Below are positions 1 to 11,384 of a DNA stretch of 32,267 bases, piece after piece. Source of the stretch: Oppiella nova (taxonomy: Eukaryota; Arthropoda; Arachnida; Sarcoptiformes; Oppiidae); assembly GCA_905397405.1 (NCBI GenBank), contig CAJPVJ010000207.1:1-32267 (forward strand), in the 5' to 3' direction. Within the stretch, counting starts at the first letter, position 1, and each line of letters opens with the position of its first letter. The position numbers were made by a program, and so were the translations under genes. A model generated the notes under the pieces. It worked only from the letters and a program-made list of their open reading frames with translations. It was not told the origin of the DNA and did no database searches.

Positions 1-569
1 CCCACTCCACTCCCATTTCATTATTTTACAATCAGTTAAGTATTCACTATATTCAGTGACATTGTATTCATTTTATACACAATTTTTTGTTTCTCAAATA
101 ACATAATTATTATATAATAATGCGGTTAATAATAGATTAGCAAAAAACAATTTTATAATTATATTAATAAGTCTCTAGTTTTTGAAAATAATTTAAATCC
201 TCTTAATATACAGTAGATAACTATGTGTTTGAATAGTTTTTGAGGTTTCCACTAATGATTTTGAAGGTTTGTAATACAATATTCAAAATCAAATATTTTA
301 AGCATTCACTCTATATTAAGTATAATAAAGGGTTACCTAACATTCAATTTTAAGTTTTAAAGGTATTTATTAAAATAAAAATATACATTTTTTTGTTAAC
401 AATTATAATGTAGTGAATAACATAAATAAAATCGTTGTTCAATTTTTTATTATTTTAAAATTTATTTTTATACTTTGTAATTAATTTTTTACAAGCGAAT
501 TTAAAAATGTGGTCACTAGGTGTATTGATATGTCACTGGACCTATGCCAATATTACCGTTTGATTGCAG

Positions 570-612
570 TGTGTGTGTGTGTGTGTGTATGAGAGAGAGA
601 GAGAGAGAGAGA
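570..612. repeat. Compound (GT)n-(GA)n microsatellite
   Basis: A run of GT dinucleotides is followed, after a short TAT interruption, by a run of GA dinucleotides. It is a simple-sequence repeat with no sign of function and is expected to vary in length between individuals. Confidence 0.9.
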
Positions 613-753
613 AATAATTTTAAGCAAAAAAATAATTTTATATAAAAATAAAAGATAAATAAAATAATAATAAATAAAAATTGTAGAGTAGTTATCGGGA
701 TAGTAAGAGAAACAAGAAGTTAAGTACATTAACGACCGGTATTTATGCTATAC

Positions 754-834
754 AATCGTTTCAAATATATTTTTCTCAATCGATTTCCAGTCCATTCAAA
801 AGCAATTTCTGATTATTTTATTCACTATTGAATG

Positions 835-875
<41 letters not shown>

Positions 876-1399
876 TAAACTAGTGGTGTTGTGGCACCGG
901 TTGATAGTATGCACCGATTGAGGTGATAGACAGGTATATCTCTTCGCAAACCTCTAATACTATCACTTAAATTGATTGAACAAAAAAGGTGTTAAAAAAT
1001 GTTGATTTGATTTGATAAAACTTTGATTTTTATTTTGCGATAATCACATAATGATTGAGAAGTGTTTTTTCCTAATTCTGAGGTTTTATGTGTGAAATGT
1101 TTTTTATGCGAAAATTTTTTCACTCAATCAATAGCTATTCAAAAAATATATTCACTATTTATTTATTTGCTTTGATTTTTAAGAGTCATTTGTGTTGAGA
1201 GAAAATGTTATTAAAAGGATTCACTATTTATTTAATCGACAAATGAATTACGAAAAGAAGTTTTAATTTTGCAATTTTTATTTTGTTTCAAAAACTCTTT
1301 TATCTCTCAAGTGTATTAAAAATCTTATTAAAAGTTATTTCTATTACATCTTAAACTCATTTTTTATATGAACAAAATTTTGTTATCATAAATGCGGAA

Positions 1400-1444
<45 letters not shown>

Positions 1445-1525
1445 CATTCAATAGTGAATAAAATAATCAGAAATTGCTTTTGAATGGACTGGAAATCGAT
1501 TGAGAAAAATATATTTGAAACGATT
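754..1525. mobile_element. Foldback/MITE-like element with perfect 83-bp inverted arms and GA/CT tracts
   Basis: Positions 754-836 are the exact reverse complement of 1443-1525 (83 of 83 bases). Just inside the arms are a GA tract (837-873) and its complement, a CT tract (1403-1442), so the paired arms total about 120 bp around a 529-bp AT-rich loop. The loop has no open reading frame. Outside the arms the match stops at once (753 versus 1526), and I see no clear target-site duplication. The structure fits a non-autonomous foldback transposon, but a local inverted duplication or an assembly fold is possible. The perfect arm identity implies recent origin or gene conversion between arms. Confidence 0.65.
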
Positions 1526-4294
1526 TTTTCTCCGTATAACTAAAAATACATTTGAAGTGAAATAATAATAACAAATAAAATGCTAAACAATAGACTAATA
1601 GTAATACACAATAAAACACATTAAATTCTCGCTATAATGAACGGATGGATGCATTGGTGTATTACAATATTAGCACATATAGAGTGTACGAAATGAAAAA
1701 TAAATTCGGGCACTATTTAGAGGTGAATTGTATATTGAATTTGGACTACAAAATAATGTAACAAAAAGGCTTAAGATAATAGTAATAATCATAACAATAA
1801 ATATATTAGAGTGAACAAAATGATTGAACGGAAAAAAGTGATTGAATTGAACACAAAAATTAAAGTCTCTTTTCATAGACACAATCGAATCGATCAAATC
1901 AATAGTATATCCAATAATTTTATATGACTTCCCCTCGAAATATTACCTCAAAATATATATAATGTATTGAATGTCAAGGTTTCGCTCTATGACTGGTTTT
2001 ATAGTGTAATTAGTTTTTGTAAAAATATACCGTAAAGTGTACACTAATTACAGTAATGTCTTCCGATTAGAGGCTCAGACACGCCGATAGGCCGACCAAT
2101 AAGAGCCGACCAGTGATCTGAAAATAAATTTTAAAAATTATATTACAATTAGTGTTTTAAGCAAAAAACAATTTTTGTTGTCTGTTTGACATACCTCTGG
2201 TTATTGTTATATAATCACTGTTTATTAGTTCCCTATTGTTTGGCAAAAATCATATATAATTTGTAAGAATCATTGCTTCGATTGATTGCCATATAATGTA
2301 AGCAAAAAACTTTATACAACTTTTTTATCGCCTTATTTGACATAACATTTCCGAAATATACCAGAAGTGGGGATTTCATCCATATGGAGGGGTTTCATAC
2401 GATTCAGTCAACCATACCATTAGACATCACATTTTAAAAACTCGTATGAAAAGTATAAATGTTTTCATACATTATGATTGTCGTATAGTGTAGTTACCGT
2501 AGTTTGACTTAAAATGCAAATATATAATGAATTGCAGTTTTTATGAATATTCATTACAATATATTTTTACATATTTAATTAATCTATATAGATTCTAGAA
2601 TATAGATAGTACTTTTGATAATTTACAAAAATTTATGATAGTTTTTGATAGTTTGTTATAATTTTCTACATAATAATAAATTACCGAGAGTACACTGTAC
2701 AAATAAGTTAACAAAATTGAATGAATAAGAAGCTTATTATGAAAGAATTTCTTAGTATTATTTTATTATGAAATTTTGTAAACTATTTTATTTTTTGTTA
2801 TACTTATTCTCTATTTTACTATTTTTGATGAAATGTTAATACATTTTTTGTGCTAAAAATCTTATTTTTTGTTTACCATAAAAACTAAATAAACTGCTCT
2901 CGAAATAAGAAATTTTATTTTTAACAATACAATTGATTTCTTATTTTAAAAAGTTTTTCTTTTTTTTGTATTATATTTTGACCACAAAATGAAACTTTAC
3001 TATTAACTAAACTCTAATAAAAAATTTAATTTTAAATATAAAACAAATTAATGTGAATTCTTAATTAACTTCTAATAGCATCATTATAATCAAGACACTT
3101 TTTCATTAACAAAATAATTAGCAAATAAAATTTTGTTTTTATTGATTAATTAAAATCTTCGGAAAAATATAATTAAAATGTGTTTTTATGTACGAAATCA
3201 AAATGTGAGCAAAAATCACATTTTAATTATAAAGAGTTTTCAAGAGTTTAAAACCACTTTTGATTGACTTGTTTTTGTTTACCTGTCGATTGAGATTATA
3301 ATTAATTTTATGAATGAACCGTGAATGAGTGAGCAAGGTCATTACCCCGAATAATTGATGTGAATTTTTAAACAATTATTATCGATTGTTATGACAATTC
3401 ATTAACTAATATACTTCCGACTAGTTTGGTGTGAATTATAATTTAGGTAACAAATAATTATATTAATACAATAATACATCAAAATTTTAAAAAATATTTA
3501 ACTTGCTGATTAAAAATTATAAAGAGTTATAAAAGAGTTATTAATTAAATTATATGGAAATCATATTACCATACATTTTACCAAGTACAACTGATTAAAA
3601 GCAAATTTAATAGACTTATACAGTATGTATAGAAAGTTTCTATTGCAATATATTTTTATGTTAATTATGAATAAATTAAAATATAATTTTTTAATATAAA
3701 ATTAATCGTGAAATTTATTGAAATATTTAGCTAAATATGAAAATAATTAGATATTCTGTATTTTTTTAATTTTAAACTAAATCTTAAAACTAAAACTTGT
3801 AAAAAGTTTATAACAAAAGTTTGTTACAGTCTTAACAGCGCTTTCTATCGTTTCGTATTTATAACACATTTTACATTACAATATCTCAACATTATCTGTG
3901 GCATTAAAACTCGTTTTTAAATTCATATTAACTTTTATTCACAAAGTTTTATTCATTTAAAAAAGTAAGCTAGATCAAAATTATATATTACACCAGTGAA
4001 AAATGAAAATAAATTCATTGAGAAAAGGTTATGTGATATATGAATAGCTCTCAACTGTAAGGAATAGCGTATAAATAGTGATGCAATGATAGCATTGAAT
4101 GCAGTCTTGCACTCAAAAGTCACACCAAATGTAAACACATTTTAATCACAATTCAATCAATTGTTTGTCAAATGAATGCAAACTTTAACTCATTTTAACA
4201 CAAATTTCTTATGTCTTAAAGGGATTGCAGACAATCAACATCACAATCATTGGACTCATTGGATCCGCTCAAGAGTTGGCCAATATTGACACCT

Positions 4295-6298
4295 ATGATG
4301 ACCACCGAAGACAGCAAAGTATTCATACGGTTCTTATGTGTCTTCGGCGACACTCAGGGATCAGATGTCATATACGTTACCAAAGATGACCTCTGCTTTG
4401 GTTACGGATCTAATCGTCGCGGATGTCTTGGACTGAGTCGATGGGACGAAGACATCGAGAGTCCAGTACTGAACGACACGTTATCTCACATCCAATTACG
4501 AGGAATATCTTACGGTCGGAATCACTGCATAGGACTCACAGTCAATGGTAACCTCTACTCATGGGGTGACAACACGAGGGGACAGTTGGGCACCGGTTCC
4601 AGAGATGAAGCCATAGCTACCCCTCAATTCATTCAGGCGTTACGATTCAAACGCATTCAGGACGTGGTCTGCGGGTCGGAGCATACGTTGGCGCTGACCA
4701 CCAATGGACAGGTGTATGGCTGGGGCTGTAATTGGTTCGGACAGACCGGCTCCGGGATGAGAGGCCATCGGTTCCATTCGATGCCGAAGTGTATAGAGTT
4801 TGGGTACAACGTGATCGTCAGTCTCTCGTGCGGTACCCATCACTCAGTGGCACTCACACAGAGGGGACAGGTGTTCGTGTGGGGCCGTAATGATAGGGGA
4901 CAGTTGGGGCACAACCCCTACACCAAAGACATGGTATTTCAGCCGGACCTCATGTCTGGCCTCTATAACAGATGGTTCTCTAAAGCCGTTTGCGGACCAA
5001 ATCTGACGCTATTGATGTCCACCGATGGCTATGTCTACGCGTTGACCAAACAGAGTGGCAACGAAGCGGTCATTACAGTCATCGAAGAAATCAAATTTAA
5101 AGACATCTTGTCTTTTAGAGACAACCATCTGTCAGTTTGTGTCACAAAAGACAATAAGAAAATATTGTTGGGTTTTTCACAGCAAAACCAACTGACACTC
5201 GAAGAAGTCAATGAACCGTCGAATCAGCTCTCGATTTACGACATTTATCTGAAGTGCACGCAAACTATCAAAACATTCACAACCGTTGTCTTTAAGGAGA
5301 CCACCGATGGTGTGATCTGTTCGGGTAATACCCAACCGACTGATGCGAGTGATGATATGCAAACGACTCAACCGACAGATGATAATAGGGGACAATTGGA
5401 CACCACTTTTGTTTCACTATTGGACACAGAAAGTAGTGCTACGGCTGATGAGGAAGAGTCACCACTCAATATGATTGCCGACACAAACGTGAAGATATCT
5501 GAGAGACAACTGATTAGACATATTCACCACTCGTTCGGCAATAGAGAGACCGCAGACTTGAAGTTTATTATTGACGATCAAATGATTTGGTGCCACAAGA
5601 AGTTTCTGGAGATCCGATGTCCTATACTATGGAAACGAGTCGAAGAGAATTTGAATAAAAAGTTTGCGAATGAGTTCGACATCAATGTCTATCCTTACGA
5701 AGAGTTCAACACATTTATCGCATACCTCTATGGATATGAACCGCAAGTGATTAATGAAGAATTTCTGCGAATTGCCTATATTTATGGCGAAGATATACAG
5801 AACACTATCGGTGGCAGTGATTCATCGAATAGATCTGAGTCTATGGTGTCCAACAGTGCCGAAGATAGCGGTCACAACACTGGATCTCGTTCTTTGGGAG
5901 TGGAGTTGAGTATTGCATCCACTCCTCGAATGCCTATTCTTACGTCTGGAAGTCTATTGTTGAGGCACTTCGAGAATCTGTTCAATAATCCAAACGATTT
6001 CGATCTCATATTTGTCTTCAAATCGATGTCAATATTTGGTCACAGATTTGTGATCAGCAGAAGAAACTGGAAGTTCTGGACTAAATGCAGTTCACGATTG
6101 GATCCAAACAATAACAAGATCCGAGTGAAGGTTGATCACTATGAAGCCATGTATGCATTCCTCCAGTTCTTGTATGGAATCATACCTCAAATTAATGACC
6201 ACATCTGTGGCCAATTGTCTCGTATGTCTGACATTTATGGCGAACAAGAACTCAAAGACATCTGCACTCAACACAACCTGTCGATTGAATTGCGTTGA
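4295..6298 (+). CDS. Gene A: RCC1 propeller protein with two BTB domains (RCBTB-like)
   Basis: A single-exon frame of 667 residues from the first in-frame ATG. RCC1 repeats span about residues 15-290, with repeated blocks of the form CGxxHTLALTxxGQVYGWGxNxxGQ. A first BTB domain lies near residues 400-500 (core DLKFIIDDQMIWCHKKFLEI), followed by a Ser/Asn-rich linker of about 50 residues, then a second BTB near 550-650 (core DLIFVFKSMSIFGHRFVI). The BACK-like tail seen in the other array members is missing. Family knowledge: RCBTB proteins resemble CUL3 E3-ligase substrate adaptors, where RCC1 binds the client and BTB binds the cullin. Start choice is odd: the position aligned with the family start (MDQL in the paralogs) is TTG at 4250, with no in-frame ATG upstream in this exon, so translation probably begins at 4295 or 4298 unless a 5' exon supplies a start. 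A poly(A) signal AATAAA lies at 6633-6638. Confidence 0.85.
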   Translation: MMTTEDSKVFIRFLCVFGDTQGSDVIYVTKDDLCFGYGSNRRGCLGLSRWDEDIESPVLNDTLSHIQLRGISYGRNHCIGLTVNGNLYSWGDNTRGQLGTGSRDEAIATPQFIQALRFKRIQDVVCGSEHTLALTTNGQVYGWGCNWFGQTGSGMRGHRFHSMPKCIEFGYNVIVSLSCGTHHSVALTQRGQVFVWGRNDRGQLGHNPYTKDMVFQPDLMSGLYNRWFSKAVCGPNLTLLMSTDGYVYALTKQSGNEAVITVIEEIKFKDILSFRDNHLSVCVTKDNKKILLGFSQQNQLTLEEVNEPSNQLSIYDIYLKCTQTIKTFTTVVFKETTDGVICSGNTQPTDASDDMQTTQPTDDNRGQLDTTFVSLLDTESSATADEEESPLNMIADTNVKISERQLIRHIHHSFGNRETADLKFIIDDQMIWCHKKFLEIRCPILWKRVEENLNKKFANEFDINVYPYEEFNTFIAYLYGYEPQVINEEFLRIAYIYGEDIQNTIGGSDSSNRSESMVSNSAEDSGHNTGSRSLGVELSIASTPRMPILTSGSLLLRHFENLFNNPNDFDLIFVFKSMSIFGHRFVISRRNWKFWTKCSSRLDPNNNKIRVKVDHYEAMYAFLQFLYGIIPQINDHICGQLSRMSDIYGEQELKDICTQHNLSIELR

Positions 6299-6940
6299 AA
6301 TTTAAATTATTAATTAATTTTAATAATTATTAATCATTTGGTTTTTAAATTGTAACCCAAATATCAATTTATGCGATAATTACCGCATTTTGAAATCATT
6401 TTGTCAAACAATTTATAAGTTTATGACAGAACTAATCATTAACTTAAATGCCATTTATAAAAATCATTTTAACCCTCAATTTCCCGGTGTTTTATGTTTG
6501 CCACACATTTATCATTCAATTAAACCTTTATAAAAATTTTTGAATTCTATGTATAGTTTAAAGCAAATCAATTATAATAATAATTCATTATTTGGTTTAA
6601 TGTTTTGTTCATTCAATTCACGTCTCATTTGAAATAAACACAAAATTAATGAAAAATTTTCTTAAAATTTTATAAAAGTAGAAGAATTTGATTATCAATG
6701 GATGTGACCATCATTTCGATCAAATGATCTAATCATTAGTAGGTTTGACACGAAAGTCTTCAGCAATGATATGAGAAATTCATTGGAGTTTATGATAACA
6801 TTTTGTGTCCAAATGTGGCGCCAATTGTAGCCTTATTTGAACCAATCAGTGATTTTTGTTGTCTTAAAGTATGACTCAATTTGCAGACAATCAGTGCTTT
6901 CATTGAGTCATTCAATGCTTACAGACAGACAGTGACGCTA
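6299..6940. promoter_or_regulatory. Gene A 3' region and gene B promoter/leader
   Basis: AT-rich spacer of 642 bp with no coding potential. The first part holds gene A's AATAAA (6633-6638). The second holds promoter-like motifs shared with other array genes: GCGCCAATTGT at 6818-6828 (also before gene H on the other strand, 26264-26274), a second CCAAT box near 6842, and GCAGACAATC at 6884-6893. The last may be a 3' splice site of a 5'UTR intron or an initiator element. A six-codon upstream ORF begins at the ATG near 6914 and ends at a TGA. Confidence 0.5.
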
Positions 6941-8842
6941 ATGACGCAAACCATGGATCAGTTGCCGGTCATCAAAGACTTCCTTCCAATACAGCAATTG
7001 ATGGCCAATCAGACACTCAAGCAGTCCATCCGATTGTTGTGTGTCTTCGGTTCAGAAGCTGAGAGCCGTTTTGAAGTGATATTCGCCACAAACGACGACG
7101 AAGTGTATGGCTTTGGACTGAACTTCTTTGGCCGATTGGGTGTCGGTGTGGACACCCAACACATCCGGGAACCGATGCTTAACACAGTGCTCACCGGCAA
7201 AGGACTCGTCAACTTGTGGTACGGCTATGGCTTCTGTGTGGGACTGACACGCGATGGTCAGTGTTATTCATGGGGTGATAACAAGTTTGGACAGTTAGGC
7301 ATCGGTACCAAAAAGAGCCACAATAGCCCTCAACTGATCCGAGAGCTCAAGAATGTGGTGGACGTCGCGTGCGGTAGTGATCACACATTAGCCCTCACAA
7401 GCGACGGACATGTGTTTAGCTTCGGTACCAACAAATCGGGGCAATTGGGGAACCGGTCGTACATAAAGTCACTGAATCCAAGCCGAGTGCCAATCAGTGA
7501 TACGATCACATCGGTATCCTGTGGTAAAGCCCATTGCGTGGCTCTCAGCGACTCGGGACGGGTGTGGTTGTGGGGTATGAATGAATTCGGACAGTTAGGT
7601 CGCGACCCGGAAGTGGACAATAGGGGCCCAAAGAATAGGCCCTTTTCTAACGACCCGACACTCCTGACGGGCGGCCCAGTGATTGCCAAAGCCCTGTGCG
7701 GACCCAATAATACACTACTTCTGTCACTCGATGGACACATGTATGCGTTCGGCGAAAACATTTACGGCCAGATCGGGAACGGCTCCCGAAACCCGCAGTA
7801 CAAACCCATTCGGATCTGTAATGACATGTGTTTTAGAGATATTTACACTCATTATGACTATCGCATGGCTATCGCTGTGTCCACTGATGACACGTATTAC
7901 GTTTGGGGACATCCTATCAGTGGGAAAGGGTTTGTGTGCACTCCTCATCCCATACCCGAGTCGGTGGCCACTCATACTGCTTATGATATTTACGCCAAGT
8001 ATTCAAGACTTGCCATAACTTTTAAGACAATTGTCTTTAATAATGGAAACAATAGTTTCGATGCAAAGACCCTATCCATTGCTGACAATACAATTGCTGT
8101 GAATGGCATGGCTTTGAATCCAATTGACGTCAATTTGATAGACTTTGAAGAGCCAATTGAAGACGCCTTCAAGATAGCCATGGATTTGAGTACTAATGTC
8201 GATGTCTTTGACTTTAATTATTTAAGAAGTGAATCAATTAAGAGCTGTTCCACTGATTCGAATGACTCCATTGGAACCATTAGAGACAATACTGCAGAGA
8301 ATAAACCAATGAATGAGTTCTCGAAGAATTTGCTAAAGGCTTTCGACAATCAATATGAGTGTGATTTGGTCTTCAGATTCAACGGTAAATCTATTTATTG
8401 TCACAAAACTGTTCTGAAGATACGAAACCAAAAGTTTTATCAAAAATGTTTGGAAATGTTGTCAGAAAATGACACAAACGATAATGAGATCCATATTAAG
8501 AGCTATTCTTATGAATGTTTCTATGCATTCCTGCAGTTCTTGTATGGAATGGTTCCAGAAATCAATGATAATAACAGAAGAGATGTCTTAAAGTTGTCCA
8601 CAAATTTTGACGAACCCTTACTGCAGGAGATGTGTGGACAGGGATTGGATGAAGAAGTGGTGATCGACTTATCAAATATCTGTGGTCTCTATGAGAGAGC
8701 AGTGGACGAGAATTGCGTTGATTTGAAGGAGTCTTGCGTTGAATTCGCGAGAAACCACTGGAAAGACATCATCAAATCGGATGCCTTCCAAGCAATGTCT
8801 GCACACATGAGCCACCGATTAATGCAACACATATTGCATTAG
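6941..8842 (+). CDS. Gene B: RCC1 and BTB domain protein (RCBTB-like), intact
   Basis: An uninterrupted single exon of 633 residues. The N-terminus MTQTMDQLPVIKDF matches the family pattern; a second ATG at 6953 starts exactly at the conserved MDQ and could be used instead. RCC1 repeats occupy about residues 40-340, with blocks such as GLTRDGQCYSWGDNKFGQLG. A variable linker (350-450) leads to a BTB domain near 455-560 (core DLVFRFNGKSIYCHKTVLKI) and a BACK-like tail (565-633) with the family block EEVVIDLSNICGLYERAV. Human RCBTB1 is 531 residues with the same order, so this copy is longer mainly in the linker. By homology it is a candidate CUL3 ubiquitin-ligase adaptor. It is among the best-preserved members of the array. 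Confidence 0.92.
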   Translation: MTQTMDQLPVIKDFLPIQQLMANQTLKQSIRLLCVFGSEAESRFEVIFATNDDEVYGFGLNFFGRLGVGVDTQHIREPMLNTVLTGKGLVNLWYGYGFCVGLTRDGQCYSWGDNKFGQLGIGTKKSHNSPQLIRELKNVVDVACGSDHTLALTSDGHVFSFGTNKSGQLGNRSYIKSLNPSRVPISDTITSVSCGKAHCVALSDSGRVWLWGMNEFGQLGRDPEVDNRGPKNRPFSNDPTLLTGGPVIAKALCGPNNTLLLSLDGHMYAFGENIYGQIGNGSRNPQYKPIRICNDMCFRDIYTHYDYRMAIAVSTDDTYYVWGHPISGKGFVCTPHPIPESVATHTAYDIYAKYSRLAITFKTIVFNNGNNSFDAKTLSIADNTIAVNGMALNPIDVNLIDFEEPIEDAFKIAMDLSTNVDVFDFNYLRSESIKSCSTDSNDSIGTIRDNTAENKPMNEFSKNLLKAFDNQYECDLVFRFNGKSIYCHKTVLKIRNQKFYQKCLEMLSENDTNDNEIHIKSYSYECFYAFLQFLYGMVPEINDNNRRDVLKLSTNFDEPLLQEMCGQGLDEEVVIDLSNICGLYERAVDENCVDLKESCVEFARNHWKDIIKSDAFQAMSAHMSHRLMQHILH

Positions 8843-9408
8843 TTTATTGAACCCCTATTTAAAATATTTGTACTTTTCTCACATGACATAACTATTTTTA
8901 TAACCAATTTCACCACTAATTACCATAAATGACATAAACATTGTTCACTGATTTTGTTTATTTACCGGTAATATTGAAAATAGTCATTTCAATAGTTTCT
9001 GTTTTCTAATCATTACTTGAATATAATTTTGCGTTTTTTGAATTAAAAATTTTTTGCGTCCAAATTATAGTGTAATTTATTTTTCTAAACATAATTTAAG
9101 TGTTGCAGGAACTGGGGATTTGCGTTTATATTGTTGATATTAAATACCCTTGTCAAATTATGTTTTACGGTACTTTACTACAGTATTGATATCTTAGACT
9201 TATAATGAAAATTATGAGAAACTAAAGGTATTTTTGAATGACAGCATTGCAGTGAAGTGAATGCCATAACACAAGGGGTTGTCATTTGACTCAATGAGTG
9301 ACTGAATGACTGGAAAACTCATTGAAAGCATTGAATTGTGTGAAGAGATAAGAGATTTGATTGCATTTTACAGACAATCAGTCATTCAATCAAACAATCA
9401 GTCAATCA
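8843..9408. other. Spacer between genes B and C
   Basis: AT-rich, 566 bp, no coding frame. It contains TACGGTA (9166-9172) and TACAGTA (9179-9185). Near the 3' end, CAG at 9371-9373 followed by ACAATCAG is the gene C version of the conserved leader motif. No canonical AATAAA was found close to the gene B stop. Confidence 0.5.
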
Positions 9409-11384
9409 ATGGATCAGTTCGTTGTCATCAAGACATTCAACTCTTTGAAGCCATTGATGGCCAAAGAGAGGGTTAAGAAGTCATTGAGACTGTTGTGTGT
9501 CTTTGGATTCAACGGCGAAGAAGTGATTTTCGCCACCAATGAGGACAACGTTTACGGCTGTGGACACAACCAGTTTGGATGTCTTGGATTAGGTGTCGAC
9601 ACCCAATACATATCGGTTCCCAAATTCAATCTACACCTCAGCGGCAAACGATTGGCTAATATCTACTGCGGGTTCGGGCACTGCATAGGAGTGACCGCCG
9701 ATGGGAAGTGCTTCTCATGGGGTGATAATAAGTACGGCTCGTTAGGCATCGGGACTATCGACGACTCCAATGTCCCACAACTGGTCCACGGATTGCAGAA
9801 CAAGCGAGTGGTGGACGTCGCCTGTGGTAACAGCCATACGATAGCACTGACCAGCGATGGACACGTGTATGGCTTCGGCCGTAACCTCTTTGGTCAGTTG
9901 GGGACCGAGTCGTTCGCGTCGTGTCATTACGCCTGTCCACTGACGGCTCTGAACGACGTGCGGGTGATGTCTGTATCGTGCGGTCGGAACCACTCGCTGG
10001 CGCTCACAGACACCGGACGGCTGTATGTCTGGGGACTCAATATTAGGGGACAATTGGGTCGCAATCCGGACGAAGACATAATTGCGGGGCAATTGATGCC
10101 ACAATGCAATACACCTCAAGAGTTGAAACTGAGCCGCACTTTGGTCATCAAGAAAGCCATCTGTGGTCCCGACAATACAGTGCTGTTGACCACCGATGGA
10201 CACGTGTATGCATTCGGAGATAATAGTCACGATGCAATACACCTCAAGAGTTGAAACTGAGCCGCACTTTGGTCATCAAGAAAGCCATCTGTGGTCCCGA
10301 CAATACAGTGCTGTTGACCACCGATGGACACGTGTATGCATTCGGAGATAATAGTCACGGACAGATTGGCAATGGATTGAAAACTAATCAAAACACACCA
10401 CTTCTTGTCGCTAAGGATATCCGATTCAAAGATATTTATTGCTCGCACTTCCAGAGTCTAGTGATCGGTGTGTCCGTCGACCACAAGTACTACATTTGGG
10501 GCTCTTCTGCGATAGGAAAGCGTTTCTCAAAGCCTTATCCGACACCAGAACTAATGGCCACTCATTCTGTTTATGATATTTTTGTCATTTATTCTGCAAT
10601 TGAGTTCACTTTTGAGACCATTATCTTCAACAGAAATATGGATTCAATGAATGATAACATTGATGTGAAGGACAATCAAAAAGAGCTATACTTTGAAAAT
10701 AAAGTTAGCGATCACTTCAGAAACCTTAATATAGGAAGTGATGAAACGGTTTTCGATTCTAAGCACAAGAATTGTGATAAAAAACAACATAACTCTGGAA
10801 CCGATGACTCAAAGGCTTTGGATATAATGAGAGCCAATGAAGAGTTGTTTCCAATGAAAGTCTTCCGAAAGTATTTGTTAAACCTTTTCGACAATCACTC
10901 GGATTTTGATTTGGTTTTCAAATTCAACGATAAAAGCATTAATTGTCACAAAACTCTCCTTCAGATACGGAACAAAGAGTTTTGGCAAAAATGTTGTCAA
11001 ATGTTGTCTAAAAATGACTCGATTTGTGAAATTCAAATCAAATCCTATTCTTATGAGGCGTTCTATGCATTCCTGCAGTTCTTGTATGGACTCAAACCAG
11101 AGATTAATTCCAATAACAAAAGGGAAGTCTCAAAGTTGGCCACTGTTTACAGTGAACCCATTCTTCTGGAGATGTGTGGACACGGATTGGATGACGAAGT
11201 GGTGATAGAGTTGTCTAACATTTGTAGTCTCTATGAGAAGGCAGTGAACGAGAGTTCACTGGATTTTGAGAAGAGTTGCATTGAATTCGCGAAATTGAAT
11301 TTCAGAGACATTTGTCAATCGGATGCCTTCCACGCGATGCCTGAATACCTGTCCAAACAGTTAATGAAATCAATCATTGAGTGA
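9409..11384 (+). CDS. Gene C: RCC1-BTB (RCBTB-like) gene broken by a 128-bp tandem duplication
   Basis: The start at 9409 (MDQFVVIKTF) aligns with the family start. The first frame runs through five or so RCC1 repeats but ends at a stop near 10254. A second frame, covering the rest of RCC1, the BTB domain (core DLVFKFNDKSINCHKTLLQI) and the BACK-like tail, continues to 11384. The cause is visible: 10104-10230 is repeated exactly as 10232-10358, period 128, which shifts the frame by two. Without the extra 128 bases the two halves are in one frame of 615 codons, a normal length for this array. It may therefore be an intact gene with an assembly error, or a very recent null allele. No other lesion was seen. 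AATAAA lies at 11470-11475. Confidence 0.8.
10104..10358 (+). repeat. Exact 127-bp tandem duplication inside gene C
   Basis: Bases 10104-10230 and 10232-10358 are identical, separated by one G at 10231. The unit encodes one RCC1 blade segment (…VLLTTDGHVYAFGDNS). The duplication adds 128 bp, not a multiple of three, and so breaks the reading frame. Absence of any divergence means it is either very recent or an uncollapsed overlap from assembly. Confidence 0.93.

Larger units (their letters stand above)
1..4294. other. AT-rich non-coding region upstream of the gene array
   Basis: About 4.3 kb of strongly AT-rich sequence without any credible coding exon. The only open frames are short (under 80 codons), rich in F, I, N and K, and resemble no known protein. 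It holds GT/GA microsatellites near 570-612, an inverted repeat with perfect arms at 754-873 and 1403-1525, and scattered TACNGTA heptamers (for example 2495-2501). The last 60-70 bases carry the leader of gene A, including GCAGACAATC at 4227-4236, a motif that recurs before several array genes. A distal promoter or undetected small exon cannot be excluded. Confidence 0.7.

Noticed and set aside
837-873. CRISPR or other structured array at the GA/CT tracts
   Set aside because: Simple dinucleotide repeats without spacers in a eukaryotic genome.
1670-1897. 75-codon open frame on the - strand in the left spacer
   Set aside because: AT-driven Phe/Ile/Asn-rich composition, no homology I recognise, no splice or promoter context.
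6881-6940. Upstream in-frame starts of genes B (6881), C (9361) and E (16736)
   Set aside because: All are TTG codons in leader sequence; in B and C the TTG lies at or before a possible splice acceptor. ATG codons downstream match the family N-terminus.
9742-10242. 166-codon open frame on the - strand opposite gene C
   Set aside because: Antisense of RCC1 blades, with the repeated HVSIGGQ-type pattern that appears opposite every array gene; not a gene.
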